From: Planococcus sp. ISL-109
GTDB taxonomy: Bacteria > Bacillota > Bacilli > Bacillales_A > Planococcaceae
Length of the DNA stretch: 55,783 nucleotides
Reading direction: 5' to 3'
Assembly: GCF_018613655.1 (NCBI RefSeq)
Contig: NZ_JAGGPW010000011.1
Location: 35,831 to 91,613, forward strand
Shown here: positions 9,229 through 18,568 of the stretch, piece by piece
Layout: each line of letters opens with the position of its first letter
How positions within the stretch are numbered: position 1 is the stretch's first letter
Position numbers and translations under genes: made by a program
Notes under the pieces: model-generated
Told to the model about the DNA's origin: nothing
The model's input: only the letters and a program-made list of their open reading frames with translations
Databases searched by the model: none

Positions 9229-9978
9229 ATGAATGAAGCAGCAATCACATTAGACGGCTGGTACGTGCTCCACGATTTCCGTTCCATGGACTGGGTCGCG
9301 TGGAAAATGTTGACCGATGAAGAGCGCAATTTCGCGACCGAAGAATTCAACGCCTTCATGGATAAAGTCAACCAAGCCGATGAAAATAAAACCGGTGCTC
9401 ATGCCCTGTACTCCATTATCGGCCAAAAAGCCGATATCATGCTCATGCTTTTGCGTGAAACGATGGACGAATTGCGCGAGCTCGAAACCGAATACAATAA
9501 ATTGACTTTGATTGCTTACACGATTCCGACGTATTCTTACGTTTCTGTCGTGGAATTGTCGAACTACCTATCAGGCGAAAGCAACGAAGATCCATACCAG
9601 AACCCGCATGTCCGCTCGCGCCTTTACCCGGAGCTTCAGCGTTCCCAGTACATCTGCTTCTACCCGATGGACAAACGCCGCGAAGGCGACGACAACTGGT
9701 ACATGCTGCCGATGCAGCAGCGAAAGGATTTGATGCTGTCACACGGCAAAATCGGCCGCAGCTACGCCGGTAAAGTCAAACAGATCATTTCCGGTTCAGT
9801 CGGATTCGACGATTATGAATGGGGCGTTACGCTATTTGCAGAAGACGTTCTCCAGTTCAAAAAGCTCGTCTACGAAATGCGTTTTGATGAAGTATCCGCT
9901 CGCTACGGCGAATTCGGTTCGTTCTATGTCGGCACCATTCTCGACAAAGAAAAAACGACGAAATTCCTCGAAGTATAA
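9229..9978 (+). CDS. hemQ: Coproheme decarboxylase HemQ
   Basis: Converts Fe-coproporphyrin III to heme b, the last step of the coproporphyrin-dependent heme pathway of Firmicutes. The open frame reaches back to 9073, but AAAAGGAG before the ATG at 9229 and the typical 249-residue length fix the start. Tyr145, Lys149 and His172 stand at the positions described for catalytic Tyr, propionate-binding Lys and the axial His ligand of Geobacillus HemQ. It has its own downstream terminator. Confidence 0.96.
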   Translation: MNEAAITLDGWYVLHDFRSMDWVAWKMLTDEERNFATEEFNAFMDKVNQADENKTGAHALYSIIGQKADIMLMLLRETMDELRELETEYNKLTLIAYTIPTYSYVSVVELSNYLSGESNEDPYQNPHVRSRLYPELQRSQYICFYPMDKRREGDDNWYMLPMQQRKDLMLSHGKIGRSYAGKVKQIISGSVGFDDYEWGVTLFAEDVLQFKKLVYEMRFDEVSARYGEFGSFYVGTILDKEKTTKFLEV

Positions 9979-9984
9979 TCATCA

Positions 9985-10021
9985 GAAAAGCCGCTCCCTT
10001 AAAATGAGGGAGCGGCTTTTC
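9985..10021. terminator. Bidirectional terminator hemQ / ywdK
   Basis: Stem AAAAGCCGCTCCC against GGGAGCGGCTTTT with a short A/T loop, between the convergent hemQ and ywdK genes. Confidence 0.9.
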
Positions 10022-10039
10022 TTATTGCCAAAACAAAAT

Positions 10040-10417
10040 TCACAGTGCTTTCATCGCAGCTATAATCACCATGACCCAGCCGGCAATAAAAGCGACGCCG
10101 CCGATCGGTGTGATCGCCCCGAGAATGCCGATTCCCGTCAAGCTGAGGACATACAGGCTTCCGGAGAAAATCACGATCCCTGCAAGCATCAAATATCCGG
10201 CCCAGCTAAGTGAGCCGAGCGGGCCGATGAGTGCTGAACTCATCAAAATGGCGACGGCGATCAAGCCGATCGAATGGAACATTTGGTATTGCACGGCAGT
10301 CTGCCACGTCTCCAAGTATTTATCCGCTACGCGGCCTTCGAGCATATGCGCCCCGAAAGCCCCGAGTGCGACGGAAAGCAGTCCGTTAACCGCTCCCGCT
10401 ATCAAGAAAAATTTCAT
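10040..10417 (-). CDS. ywdK: DUF423 membrane protein, YwdK-like
   Basis: A 125-residue integral membrane protein of the DUF423 family with four predicted transmembrane helices (about 3-23, 37-58, 63-85, 95-122). It has the family signatures GAFGAH near residue 20 and ITPIGG near 103. The function is unknown. The start at 10417 is preferred over the upstream ATG at 10432 because GAGGA precedes it and it matches B. subtilis YwdK. It lies 20 nt downstream of ywdI. Confidence 0.88.
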   Translation of the reverse strand: MKFFLIAGAVNGLLSVALGAFGAHMLEGRVADKYLETWQTAVQYQMFHSIGLIAVAILMSSALIGPLGSLSWAGYLMLAGIVIFSGSLYVLSLTGIGILGAITPIGGVAFIAGWVMVIIAAMKAL

Positions 10418-10437
10418 TTGTGTCGTCCTCATTCCAT

Positions 10438-10701
10438 TTAAAATTCAAATAGCGAATCGCCGTTTGCGTCTTCTTCCTTCAGCCTTGTCGCTGAAGGAAC
10501 CGTTTGCGGCCGGTTCACCGGCTCCGCCGAAAGTGGCATGGCACGCGGCTTTTTCGGCGCTTGTGTTCCGTCTTCAAGCAGCAAATCGCATAACGCACGG
10601 ATAGCGGCAAGGGATTCCCTGATTTTTTCAGGTTCGCCTTCGCGCGCGCGGGCCGTGTGCTTATCGATTTCGTCTAAAATGCGTGTCGCTTCGATGCCCA
10701 T
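10438..10701 (-). CDS. ywdI: DUF5327 protein, YwdI-like
   Basis: An 87-residue soluble protein: a helical N-terminal half with an IRALCDLLL segment, typical of YwdI/DUF5327, and a low-complexity Pro/Ala-rich C-terminal half. The role is unknown. The start at 10701 is set by GAGGGGGG 8 nt upstream; the frame continues to 10752 without another ribosome site. It lies between ung and ywdK, all leftward, and may be cotranscribed with ung. Confidence 0.8.
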   Translation of the reverse strand: MGIEATRILDEIDKHTARAREGEPEKIRESLAAIRALCDLLLEDGTQAPKKPRAMPLSAEPVNRPQTVPSATRLKEEDANGDSLFEF

Positions 10702-10762
10702 GTTTATGGCCCCCCTCTCACCTATTATCACTGTCCAGTTTACCACGCGCACCTAGCATACG

Positions 10763-11437
10763 TCAGTCCAGGCAGAAATCAATCGGCGCTTGCCCGCGTG
10801 ATTGTAACAGCTTGTTCACTTTTGAGAACGGCGCACTGCCGAAAAATCCGCGGTGCGCACTCAAGGGACTCGGATGCGGCGCTTCGATGATGTCATGGCG
10901 CGCTGTGTCGATCAAGCGTTTCTTCGTTTGCGCTGGGCGCCCCCACAGGATGAAAATGACCGGCTCTTCGCGCTCCGATAACTTGCGGATCACTTCGTCC
11001 GTAAACTGTTCCCAGCCTTTGCCCTGGTGCGAATGCGCTTGGCCTTGCCGCACCGTCAGGGCTGTGTTGAGCATAAGTACGCCCTGGTCCGACCATTTCG
11101 CCAACGTGCCGTCCACCGGTTTCTGACAGCCCATATCGCTCTCCAGTTCCTTGAAAATATTGCGCAAGCTTGGCGGATGCGCGATGCCTGGCTGAACAGA
11201 AAAACTCAAGCCGTGCGCCTGGTCCGGCCCGTGATATGGATCTTGCCCGAGAATGACCGCTTTGACGTCTCCATACGCCGTATGTTCGAAGGCATTCCAT
11301 ATGTTTTTCTTCGCCGGGTAAATGGTCTCTTCCGCATATTCCCGTTTGAGAAATTCCCGCAGTTGTTGGTAATATGGTTTCTCAAATTCTCCCCCGATGA
11401 CTTCTTGCCAGTCGTTGCTGAAAAGTTGTTTCGGCAT
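10763..11437 (-). CDS. ung: Uracil-DNA glycosylase, family 1
   Basis: Removes uracil from DNA as the first step of base excision repair. The 224-residue protein carries the water-activating motif GQDPYHG with Asp66, the LMLNTALTV loop, and the C-terminal [13 protein letters not shown] motif with the transition-state histidine. AAAGGAG before the ATG at 11437 selects this start over the upstream frame start at 11464. The position next to ywdI agrees with B. subtilis. Confidence 0.97.
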   Translation of the reverse strand: MPKQLFSNDWQEVIGGEFEKPYYQQLREFLKREYAEETIYPAKKNIWNAFEHTAYGDVKAVILGQDPYHGPDQAHGLSFSVQPGIAHPPSLRNIFKELESDMGCQKPVDGTLAKWSDQGVLMLNTALTVRQGQAHSHQGKGWEQFTDEVIRKLSEREEPVIFILWGRPAQTKKRLIDTARHDIIEAPHPSPLSAHRGFFGSAPFSKVNKLLQSRGQAPIDFCLD

Positions 11438-11638
11438 ATCGTCCACTCCTTTTAAAACTCTCATCTTTTCAAATTACCCGTTCTAGTTCGCTGTAGTCTT
11501 CCTTTTTAGCGACCAAATCCAATTACCGCTCTAATCCCGCTAATCTGTATCGCCGGCACATATGAATACTATTTTGCATTTGACAGCCTTCATTTCACCT
11601 TACCCTCATGGTACGATGGAAAAAAGGAGCGATAGTGA

Positions 11639-11893
11639 ATGGCAGACTGGCGGCAAAAGATGTCCGACATATCCAAAACGAAAGGCGATAGCGCCCCCGA
11701 AAGTGCAAAGCGCGCCGGAATGGGTTGTTTGATCGGCGTCATCGTAATTGTATCCATTTTAACATTGGTGATGGCGGTTGGCCTTACGACTTCCGGCCAT
11801 TGGCTCATCGGCGGTTTCACGCTGCTGTTTTTTGCAGCTTGTGCTGTGACATTTCTTGCCTTGATTTGGCCCCATAAACCCAAACCGTTGTAA
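11639..11893 (+). CDS. Small membrane protein of unknown function
   Basis: An 84-residue protein with a polar, charged N-terminal tail of about 25 residues and two predicted transmembrane helices (about 28-50 and 55-78), ending in a short basic tail. AAAGGAG lies 8 nt before the ATG, which supports translation. It was not recognised as a named family. It stands alone between ung (divergent) and pdxK (same strand, 60 nt downstream). Confidence 0.7.
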   Translation: MADWRQKMSDISKTKGDSAPESAKRAGMGCLIGVIVIVSILTLVMAVGLTTSGHWLIGGFTLLFFAACAVTFLALIWPHKPKPL

Positions 11894-11953
11894 ATGACGC
11901 AATTTTTCTATAAAATTAGCTCAATGACTAAATAGCTCAAAGGAGACTGACTT

Positions 11954-12787
11954 ATGACACTCAAAAAGACACTCACCATCGCAGGATCCGATACTTCCGG
12001 CGGCGCTGGCATCCAAGCCGACCTGAAGACGTTTCAAGAACACGGCACTTATGGGATGAACGCGTTGACGGTCATCGTCACGATGGACCCGGACAATCAC
12101 TGGAGCCACGGCATCCACCCGATTGCGCTTGATACGCTTGATGCTCAATTGAAGACGGCTTTTTCGACAGGCATCGACGCCTTGAAAACAGGCATGCTGC
12201 CGACAGTCGACATTATTGAAATGGCTGGCCGTGCAATCGAAGAATCCGGAATCAAGGATGTGGTCATCGATCCCGTCATGGCATGTAAAGGCGAAGACGA
12301 AGTATTGTTCCCGGAAAACGTCGACGCGATGATCAAGTATTTGCTGCCGAATGCAAAAGTGGTCACGCCGAACCTGGTAGAAGCAGGGCAATTGTCCGGC
12401 CTCGGAACACTTCAGACGGTGGAAGACCTGCAAAAAGCGGCTGAAAAAATCCATGCGCACGGTGCAAAATTCGTCGTCATCAAAGGCGGCAAGCAATTAA
12501 AGCACGAAAAAGCGGCCGATCTTCTGTACGACGGCGAAAAGCATTATTTGCTGACGGCTGAAAAAACTGATACGACATATAACCACGGTGCAGGCTGCAC
12601 GTTTGCTGCGGCCATCACAGCGAATCTGGCGAATGGCCAGTCTGTAAAAGACGCGGTTTACAACGCAAAAATCTTCGTCTCCACAGCAATCGCCCACGGC
12701 TGGAAACTTAATGAATATGTCGGTCCGGTCATGCACGGGGCTGCGAACAAATTCCAAAAAGCTGCAGTCGATGTTGTAGAACTATGA
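11954..12787 (+). CDS. pdxK: Pyridoxine/pyridoxal kinase, PdxK (ThiD-like)
   Basis: Ribokinase-superfamily kinase of 277 residues. The N-terminal TIAGSDTSGGAGIQAD motif binds the substrate, DPVM near residue 107 belongs to the active site, and HGAGCTF near 212 holds the catalytic base Asp/Cys region. The close match to B. subtilis PdxK, including CKG after the DPVM motif, favours pyridoxine kinase over the hydroxymethylpyrimidine-phosphate kinase ThiD. AAAGGAG precedes the ATG. Confidence 0.9.
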   Translation: MTLKKTLTIAGSDTSGGAGIQADLKTFQEHGTYGMNALTVIVTMDPDNHWSHGIHPIALDTLDAQLKTAFSTGIDALKTGMLPTVDIIEMAGRAIEESGIKDVVIDPVMACKGEDEVLFPENVDAMIKYLLPNAKVVTPNLVEAGQLSGLGTLQTVEDLQKAAEKIHAHGAKFVVIKGGKQLKHEKAADLLYDGEKHYLLTAEKTDTTYNHGAGCTFAAAITANLANGQSVKDAVYNAKIFVSTAIAHGWKLNEYVGPVMHGAANKFQKAAVDVVEL

Positions 12788-12793
12788 TGAACT

Positions 12794-12838
12794 GAAAAAA
12801 GGCAGAGAAAAAGCAGGAATTTTTCTCTGCCTTTTTTA
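12794..12838 (+). terminator. Terminator after pdxK
   Basis: Stem AAAGGCAGAGAAAAA against TTTTTCTCTGCCTTT, ending in a T tract. Confidence 0.9.
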
Positions 12839-12946
12839 TTTGAACGCGCAAAATTGCGAACCGTAAAAAGACCGAAGCATCCTAATCGCATTCATAAGCG
12901 GAATTCCCTATACTGATACAATACCGATTTATTTAGGAGGAACATC

Positions 12947-13297
12947 ATGGAATTAGTAGAAGTCAACCAACTCCAAGCGGCGATCGACTCGTTCGCCGGC
13001 AAGGATGTCTACCTTCACTTGGAAACAACAAACGGCAGCTATGCGAGCCATTTCAATGAAGGCTTTTTCAATGCCGGCGCATTCATCCGCAATGTCGTCA
13101 TCAATTTCGAGCTCGGAAAAGTCGTCGGCGACAGCCCACACCGTGTCGGATTGAAACTTCCGCAAGGCTGGGTTTATGCACAAGGCATCACCCATTACGA
13201 AATCGATGAACTCGGGCGCCTGCTGCTCGCTGGCCACGACGGAACCGGAAAATTAGCGGTCGCGCTGCAGCTCAGCGAAACACCGTTCAGCTATTAA
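12947..13297 (+). CDS. yojF: YojF family protein
   Basis: A 116-residue DUF1806 protein with the same size and layout as B. subtilis YojF; the molecular role is unknown. TTAGGAGG precedes the ATG. It is followed after 12 nt by bshB2, and the yojF-bshB2 pairing is conserved in Bacillales, which suggests a supporting role in bacillithiol metabolism (inference from context). Confidence 0.88.
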   Translation: MELVEVNQLQAAIDSFAGKDVYLHLETTNGSYASHFNEGFFNAGAFIRNVVINFELGKVVGDSPHRVGLKLPQGWVYAQGITHYEIDELGRLLLAGHDGTGKLAVALQLSETPFSY

Positions 13298-13309
13298 GGA
13301 GGAACTATT

Positions 13310-13999
13310 ATGACCATACCGAAAGAACGCCATGTCCTGGTCATCTTCCCTCATCCCGACGACGAAGCGTTCGGAGTGTCTGGAACGATCACGACTCATA
13401 TCAAACAAGGAACACCCGTTACATACGCTTGCTTGACGCTCGGCGAAATGGGACGCAACCTCGGCAATCCGCCGTTTGCAACGCGGGAATCGTTACCGGC
13501 CATCCGCAAGAAAGAACTCCTCGCCTCAGCTACAGCGATGGGCTTGACGGACCTTCGCATGATGGGGCTGCGTGACAAAACGCTCGAATTCGAAGACGAT
13601 GAAAAAATGGTCGGCCTGATGGAAACGCTGATCAAAGAAACGAACCCGTCTCTTGTCATCACCTTCTATCCTGACTTTGCCGTGCACCCGGACCACGAAG
13701 CAACAGCGCGTGCCGTCGTCCGCGCCATCCGCCGCATGGAAGACCGCCCCAAACTCCATTGCGTCGCGTTCGCCAACAACACGCTCGACGTGCTCGGCGA
13801 ACCGGACATCGTCTACGATATTACAGACGTTCGCGAACAGAAAATGAACTCCATGAAAGCCCATATTTCCCAAACCGCCTGGATGCTCGAGGAAATGGAG
13901 CACAAACTGCAAAACGGCGACACCGAAACCGAAAACTGGCTGACACTCGAGCGGTTCTACAATTACCGCTGGGACCAGGATTTCGAACAAACATTCTAA
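13310..13999 (+). CDS. bshB2: Bacillithiol biosynthesis deacetylase BshB2
   Basis: Zinc-dependent LmbE/PIG-L family deacetylase that removes the acetyl group from GlcNAc-malate during bacillithiol synthesis. The 229-residue protein has the metal/catalytic motif HPDDE at 15-19 and a second HPDH motif near residue 130. AAGGAGG stands before the ATG, and the gene is coupled to yojF. A terminator follows, closing the two-gene operon. Confidence 0.94.
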   Translation: MTIPKERHVLVIFPHPDDEAFGVSGTITTHIKQGTPVTYACLTLGEMGRNLGNPPFATRESLPAIRKKELLASATAMGLTDLRMMGLRDKTLEFEDDEKMVGLMETLIKETNPSLVITFYPDFAVHPDHEATARAVVRAIRRMEDRPKLHCVAFANNTLDVLGEPDIVYDITDVREQKMNSMKAHISQTAWMLEEMEHKLQNGDTETENWLTLERFYNYRWDQDFEQTF

Positions 14000-14004
14000 T
14001 ATCA

Positions 14005-14047
14005 AACCCGCAGCATACGTCCACAGGACACGTGCCGCGGGTTTTTT
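14005..14047 (+). terminator. Terminator after yojF-bshB2
   Basis: Stem AACCCGC...GCGGGTT followed by TTTTTT. Confidence 0.85.
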
Positions 14048-14396
14048 TGTGTCTATTTCTCCTGATACCTAAAAATAGTTGCGAAAAATTAGTAAAAAGC
14101 TGTTTTCGCGCGATGTGGAGGCTCGATTCTCGCTCCTCGGCAAGCATCCACCTGTAGCGGAATCTCCAACATTAATAGTTTATTCCAAGAAGGCTGGCGG
14201 GCAACCCCCGCCTTCTCTTCACATCGATATTATCCATATCCAGCAATAAGATTTTCTTTCACAAAAAGACTGTTATTTTCAGCTGTTTTCAGATAATATA
14301 AACATTACTAATGACAGCGGTTTCAATCGGGAAGTGTTGTATAATTAGTATCAATTGCGTTTATTCATACACTAAAAGAAAAAGGGGAATACTATC
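14048..14396. other. Gap upstream of the YjiH-type gene
   Basis: No gene is seen in this stretch. It contains an imperfect GC-rich hairpin near 14189-14216 (GAAGGC...GCCTTC) and a TATAAT at 14340-14345 about 50 nt before the next start codon, without a clear -35 box. A short piece near 14120-14170 looks like a worn intergenic repeat. Confidence 0.45.
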
Positions 14397-15749
14397 GTGA
14401 AAAAGTTTTCATCTTCTACGTGGCTGTTGTTTTTACTCCCGTCTATTCTCGGGATTTTGTTGTTCCTTATTCCAATCCCGACTGCAGATGGCTGGAAAGT
14501 CACCATCGCCGTACTGGCAGGCTTGTTGGCAGACGCCATTGCATCATTCGTACCGTGGGTGGTGCTGGCTGTCTTGCTGATTGCCGCAATCGGATCACTG
14601 CTGTTTATCGGAAAAAAAGAAAACACTTCCGATACCGTTCCATTTTTCGAGAAGTTATTTAACGTCCACTTGTTCTGGACATTGACACGCGTACTCGCTG
14701 CGGTCTTTGCTATTATGGTGTTGTTCCAAGTCGGCCCGGAACCGATCTGGAATGAATACACAGGCGGCCTGTTATTATCAGGCGATGGCTTGCTGTCGTT
14801 CTTGTTCACCATCTTCCTATTTGCAGGCCTGTTCTTGCCGCTTCTCATGAACTTCGGCCTGCTCGAGTTCTTCGGAACGATGATGGCAAAAATCATGCGC
14901 CCGCTGTTCCGTTTACCTGGCCGTTCTTCCATTGATGCGCTCGCTTCTTGGGTCGGTGATGGAACGATCGGCGTGCTTCTCACAAGCAAGCAATACGAAG
15001 ACAATAAATACACGCAGCGTGAAGCTGCAATCATCGGAACGACATTTTCTGTCGTGTCGATCACATTCGCCATTGTTGTCATCGAAGAAATCGGGCTTGG
15101 CGCTTACTTCCTTCCCTATTACGGAACGGTCATTCTGGCAGGTGTAATTCTCGCACTCATCATGCCGCGCATTTATCCGCTGGCGCAGAAAAAGACAGAG
15201 TTCATGGATGGTTCGCCACAGGAATCCGTTTCAGAAGATGTTCCGAATGGCCATACTCTTGCATCCCACGGGATTGAAAAAGCACTTGAAAAAGCAGATC
15301 GCAACCGCTCTGTTTCGAAATTCTTCACAGATGGGATGAAAAACGTGCTGGATATGTGGATCGGCGTCGCGCCGGTCGTTATGGCATTCGGTACGATTGC
15401 ACTTATCCTTGCTGAATACACGCAGACTTTCGTCTTTCTCGGCGCACCGTTTGTACCGTACTTGACTCTTCTCGGCGTTCCAGAAGCTGCAGAAGCTGCC
15501 CAATTGATGGTTGTCGGCTTTGCAGATATGTTTTTGCCGGCCATCCTCGGAGCAGGCATCGAATCTGAAATGACTCGCTTTGTTGTCGCAACCATGTCTG
15601 TAACACAATTGATTTATATGTCCGAAGTCGGGGGCTTATTACTCGGCTCAAAAATCCCAGTCAATATTTTCGACTTGGTTATCGTTTTCCTATTGCGTAC
15701 AATCATCGCTTTGCCAATTGTCGTCGGCGTTGCTCATTTATTGTTCTAA
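14397..15749 (+). CDS. YjiH family membrane protein, nucleoside-gate type
   Basis: A 450-residue polytopic membrane protein of the YjiH family, which contains two gate-like segments related to nucleoside transporters; the substrate is unknown. About ten hydrophobic segments are visible, with the conserved stretch GRSSIDALASWVGDG near residue 178 and a mid-protein cytoplasmic loop rich in charge (about 265-310). The start is GTG with AAAGGGG 8 nt upstream. It is monocistronic, with hairpins downstream. Confidence 0.85.
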   Translation: MKKFSSSTWLLFLLPSILGILLFLIPIPTADGWKVTIAVLAGLLADAIASFVPWVVLAVLLIAAIGSLLFIGKKENTSDTVPFFEKLFNVHLFWTLTRVLAAVFAIMVLFQVGPEPIWNEYTGGLLLSGDGLLSFLFTIFLFAGLFLPLLMNFGLLEFFGTMMAKIMRPLFRLPGRSSIDALASWVGDGTIGVLLTSKQYEDNKYTQREAAIIGTTFSVVSITFAIVVIEEIGLGAYFLPYYGTVILAGVILALIMPRIYPLAQKKTEFMDGSPQESVSEDVPNGHTLASHGIEKALEKADRNRSVSKFFTDGMKNVLDMWIGVAPVVMAFGTIALILAEYTQTFVFLGAPFVPYLTLLGVPEAAEAAQLMVVGFADMFLPAILGAGIESEMTRFVVATMSVTQLIYMSEVGGLLLGSKIPVNIFDLVIVFLLRTIIALPIVVGVAHLLF

Positions 15750-15759
15750 TCCAGACAAC

Positions 15760-15790
15760 AGGCGCTTTCCAAGTTGAAGGGAAAGCGCCT
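15760..15790 (+). terminator. Hairpin after the YjiH-type gene
   Basis: Stem AGGCGCTTTCC against GGAAAGCGCCT; the following TTTATC is only weakly T-rich. A second hairpin at 15807-15847 may complete termination. Confidence 0.6.
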
Positions 15791-15806
15791 TTATCATTGA
15801 ACAGCT

Positions 15807-15847
15807 AAAAAACCAGACACAGCCGGTTGGCAATGTCTGGTTTTTTT
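15807..15847. terminator. Bidirectional terminator, tdh side
   Basis: Stem AAACCAGACA against TGTCTGGTTT with T tracts on both strands, between convergent genes. Confidence 0.85.
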
Positions 15848-16790
15848 AGGCTTGTTGAAGTTTTTTCTTTAAGGTTTTGAGCATATCGCCAGTCATCTTG
15901 TCTAAATCGTAAGCGGTTTTAAAACCCCATTCTTGTCTTGCGGCGCTTGCGTCGATATTATCCGGCCAGCTGGCGGCAATTGCTTGGCGCACCGGGTCTA
16001 CATCATAGCTAAGCTTGAAGTCTGAAAGGTGCTTGCGGATCGATGCAGCGATTTCTTCCGGTTCGAAACTCATCGCAGTCACATTAAAGGCATTGCGGTG
16101 AACGAGCTTATCAGCATCCGCTTCCATCAAATCGATGATCGCCTGCAAGGCATCCGGCATATACATCATGTCCATGCGGGTTCCTTCCGCGATATAGGAC
16201 GTATAGCTGCCTCTTTCGATCGCCTGGTAATAAATATCAACGGCATAATCTGTCGTTCCGCCGCCTGGAGGTGCTACATTCGAAATCAATCCAGGGAACC
16301 GAAGGCCGCGCGTGTCAACGCCGAATTTGGTGAAGTAATAGTCGCACAGCAATTCGCCTGCCACTTTATTGACGCCATACATCGTCGTCGGGCGCTGCAA
16401 CGTATCTTGCGGCGTATCGGTTTTCGGTGTTGAAGGGCCAAATGCACCGATCGAGCTCGGCGTGAAAAATTGCATACCGAGTTCACGGGCAGCTTCGAGT
16501 GCATTGACCAATCCGCCCATGTTCAAATTCCATGCTAGAAGCGGCTTTTCTTCTGCAGTGGCAGACAATATTGCGGCCATGTGGATCATCGTGTCTGCGT
16601 TAAAATTTTTCGCTAAGTTAAGCATGCGTTCTGCATCCGTCACATCCAAAATCTCAAAAGGTCCGTCCTGATTAATGGACGGGCGAATATCAGTCGCCAA
16701 TACGTTGTCTGTGCCGTAAGTTTCACGCAATTTCCCTACTAGTTCCGAACCGATCTGCCCTAAAGCTCCTGTTACCATAATTCGTTCCAT
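15846..16790 (-). CDS. tdh: L-threonine 3-dehydrogenase, SDR type
   Basis: Extended short-chain dehydrogenase that oxidises L-threonine to 2-amino-3-ketobutyrate using NAD+. The 314-residue protein opens with the Rossmann motif VTGALGQIG. It has the catalytic Ser-Tyr-Lys set ([10 protein letters not shown] and YGVNK) and the GGGTTDYA segment typical of the SDR-type threonine dehydrogenase. GAGGAG before the ATG at 16790 fixes the start. The product is the substrate of Kbl, whose gene lies about 7.3 kb to the right rather than next door. Confidence 0.9.
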   Translation of the reverse strand: MERIMVTGALGQIGSELVGKLRETYGTDNVLATDIRPSINQDGPFEILDVTDAERMLNLAKNFNADTMIHMAAILSATAEEKPLLAWNLNMGGLVNALEAARELGMQFFTPSSIGAFGPSTPKTDTPQDTLQRPTTMYGVNKVAGELLCDYYFTKFGVDTRGLRFPGLISNVAPPGGGTTDYAVDIYYQAIERGSYTSYIAEGTRMDMMYMPDALQAIIDLMEADADKLVHRNAFNVTAMSFEPEEIAASIRKHLSDFKLSYDVDPVRQAIAASWPDNIDASAARQEWGFKTAYDLDKMTGDMLKTLKKKLQQA

Positions 16791-16818
16791 CTTCAAGCAC
16801 TCCTCTTCTATAAAACAT

Positions 16819-16839
16819 TTGTCCTTTCCAAAAGGACAA
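16819..16839. promoter_or_regulatory. Inverted repeat in the tdh leader
   Basis: TTGTCCTTT and AAAAGGACAA form a near-perfect dyad, TTGTCC/GGACAA on the outside. It lies about 30 nt upstream of the tdh ATG and downstream of the promoter, so it could be a repressor operator or an RNA hairpin. Confidence 0.5.
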
Positions 16840-16884
16840 CTCATTAACTATAAATACTTGCACATCAAGCTTTTCGTTAGAGTC

Positions 16885-16913
16885 ATTATAAATTGTTCTC
16901 TTTAAAAAAACAA
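16885..16913 (-). promoter_or_regulatory. Sigma-A promoter of tdh
   Basis: TTGTTT (16913-16908), a 17-nt spacer and TATAAT (16890-16885) on the minus strand. The predicted leader is about 85-90 nt. Confidence 0.7.
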
Positions 16914-16927
16914 TGGGTTTTGCTTAT

Positions 16928-16956
16928 TTTAAATCGTCAATTAAACCTACTATACA
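16928..16956 (+). promoter_or_regulatory. Candidate promoter of tcyABC
   Basis: TTTAAA (16928-16933), 17 nt, TATACA (16951-16956), about 75 nt upstream of the tcyA start, in the divergent gap with tdh. Confidence 0.45.
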
Positions 16957-17029
16957 GATAAGCTTTAATATGATTAAATAGATGAACAACGCCGTTAAGG
17001 CTAAATTTTGATGAAATGGGGAACAATCA

Positions 17030-17848
17030 ATGAAAAAACATTGGGCTTTTTTGCCGATCGGTGCAGTTGCACTATTTCTTGCAGCTTGCGGATCTTCCGG
17101 TAATTCGGACAACACAGACTCAGGAAGCAGCATAGAAGGCGAAACGGATTTGCTCGCTGAAATCCAGGAAGAAGGGACCTTGGTTGTTGGAACGGAAGGA
17201 ACTTACCCGCCTTTCACATTCCATGACGATACCGGAGAGCTGACCGGCTTTGACGTTGAAATTGCCAGGGAAATTGCGGAACGCCTCGGCGTCGAAGCCG
17301 AATTCTTGGAAACGCAATGGGACGCTATGTTTGCCGGACTAGATGCGGAACGCTTTGATATGGTCGCCAATCAGGTGGGCATTAACGACGAGCGCAAAGA
17401 AAGCTATGATTTCTCAGATCCATACATTACCTCTACAGCCGTTCTGGTTGTAGCGGAAGACAATAAAGAAATCCAAAGTTTCAATGATTTGGAAGGAAAA
17501 CTATCGGCTCAGTCATTGACGAGTAATTACGCGGAAATGGCCACTTCTTACGGCGCAGAACTTGAAGGTGTCGAAGGCTTTAACCAGGCAATCGAGCTAT
17601 TGGACTCCGGGCGCGTCGAGGCGACAATCAATGATAATCTGACTGTCCTTGATTTCCAAAAGCAGCGCCCGGAAGCTGGCATTAAAGTCGTCGATGAATC
17701 AGGCGATGCCGCACAAAGCGCTTTATTGTTCAGAAAAGGCAATGACACGCTCGTCGAGTCCGCTAATCAGGCACTTGCTGAGATGATCGAAGACGGCACA
17801 TACGAAGAAATCTCCAATAAGTGGTTCGGTGAAAATGTACTTGAATAG
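17030..17848 (+). CDS. tcyA: Amino acid ABC transporter, substrate-binding lipoprotein
   Basis: Periplasmic-type solute-binding protein of family 3, anchored to the membrane outside. The signal peptide ends in the lipobox LAAC with Cys20 as the lipidated residue, followed by a Ser/Asn/Asp-rich linker. The binding domain begins at [14 protein letters not shown], and ends at NKWFGENV. Together with the next two genes it resembles the cystine importer TcyABC; the substrate is an inference from the permease and ATPase likeness. Confidence 0.87.
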   Translation: MKKHWAFLPIGAVALFLAACGSSGNSDNTDSGSSIEGETDLLAEIQEEGTLVVGTEGTYPPFTFHDDTGELTGFDVEIAREIAERLGVEAEFLETQWDAMFAGLDAERFDMVANQVGINDERKESYDFSDPYITSTAVLVVAEDNKEIQSFNDLEGKLSAQSLTSNYAEMATSYGAELEGVEGFNQAIELLDSGRVEATINDNLTVLDFQKQRPEAGIKVVDESGDAAQSALLFRKGNDTLVESANQALAEMIEDGTYEEISNKWFGENVLE

Positions 17849-18536
17849 CATTTTTTCAAACCCTGAACGGATGGAACGGCTGGGCGATATCGCTCAGTCC
17901 TCTTTCTTGCCTTTGATCGAAGCGGCTGTGCAATTCACCTTGCCGCTTTCGGTCATTTCTTTTATCCTCGGACTATTCCTTGCGGTGCTGACCGCGCTTG
18001 CCCGCATTTCCACCGTTCGGATCCTGCAATGGATTGCGCGCGTGTATGTCTCGATCATCCGGGGCACACCGCTGCTCGTTCAATTGTTTATCCTGTTCTA
18101 TGGTTTGCCGACAGTCGGCGTCACCATCGACCCGTTTCCGGCTGCCGTTATCGGATTCTCATTGAATGTCGGCGCATACGCATCGGAAGTCATCCGCGCA
18201 GCTATTTTATCGATTCCAAAAGGGCAATGGGAAGCAGCCAATACGATCGGCATGTCCTATTCCCAAGCTTTGCGCCGTGTCATTTTGCCGCAGGCTTCGC
18301 GCGTTTCCGTGCCGCCTTTGTCGAATACATTTATCAGCCTAGTCAAAGACACTTCCCTTGCAGCTTTGATTTTGGTGACAGAAATGTTCCGAGTGGCCCA
18401 GCAAATTGCAGCGACCAATTATGAGTTCTTGCTGCTTTACGGCCAAGCAGCTGTGATTTATTGGGTCATCTGCTTCTCGCTGTCACTCGTCCAAGGGCAA
18501 TTGGAGAACCGCTTTGACCGCTACGTTTCCCGCTAA
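17829..18536 (+). CDS. tcyB: Cystine-type ABC transporter permease
   Basis: His/Glu/Gln/Arg-opine family permease of about 235 residues with five or six transmembrane helices. The EAA-loop region reads [24 protein letters not shown] (described here in pieces: [12 protein letters not shown] then [12 protein letters not shown]). The segment [13 protein letters not shown] is characteristic of cystine permeases. The start is either GTG at 17829 or ATG at 17835; both overlap the end of tcyA, so translation is coupled. Confidence 0.87.
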   Translation: MKMYLNSIFSNPERMERLGDIAQSSFLPLIEAAVQFTLPLSVISFILGLFLAVLTALARISTVRILQWIARVYVSIIRGTPLLVQLFILFYGLPTVGVTIDPFPAAVIGFSLNVGAYASEVIRAAILSIPKGQWEAANTIGMSYSQALRRVILPQASRVSVPPLSNTFISLVKDTSLAALILVTEMFRVAQQIAATNYEFLLLYGQAAVIYWVICFSLSLVQGQLENRFDRYVSR

Positions 18537-18568
18537 ACCATAGACCGACCCATAGATAGGAGTTTATT

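Noticed and set aside
11954..12787. Assignment as ThiD (hydroxymethylpyrimidine-phosphate kinase)
   Set aside because: The fold is shared, but the sequence fits B. subtilis PdxK better and no thiamine genes are nearby; kept as PdxK with moderate certainty.
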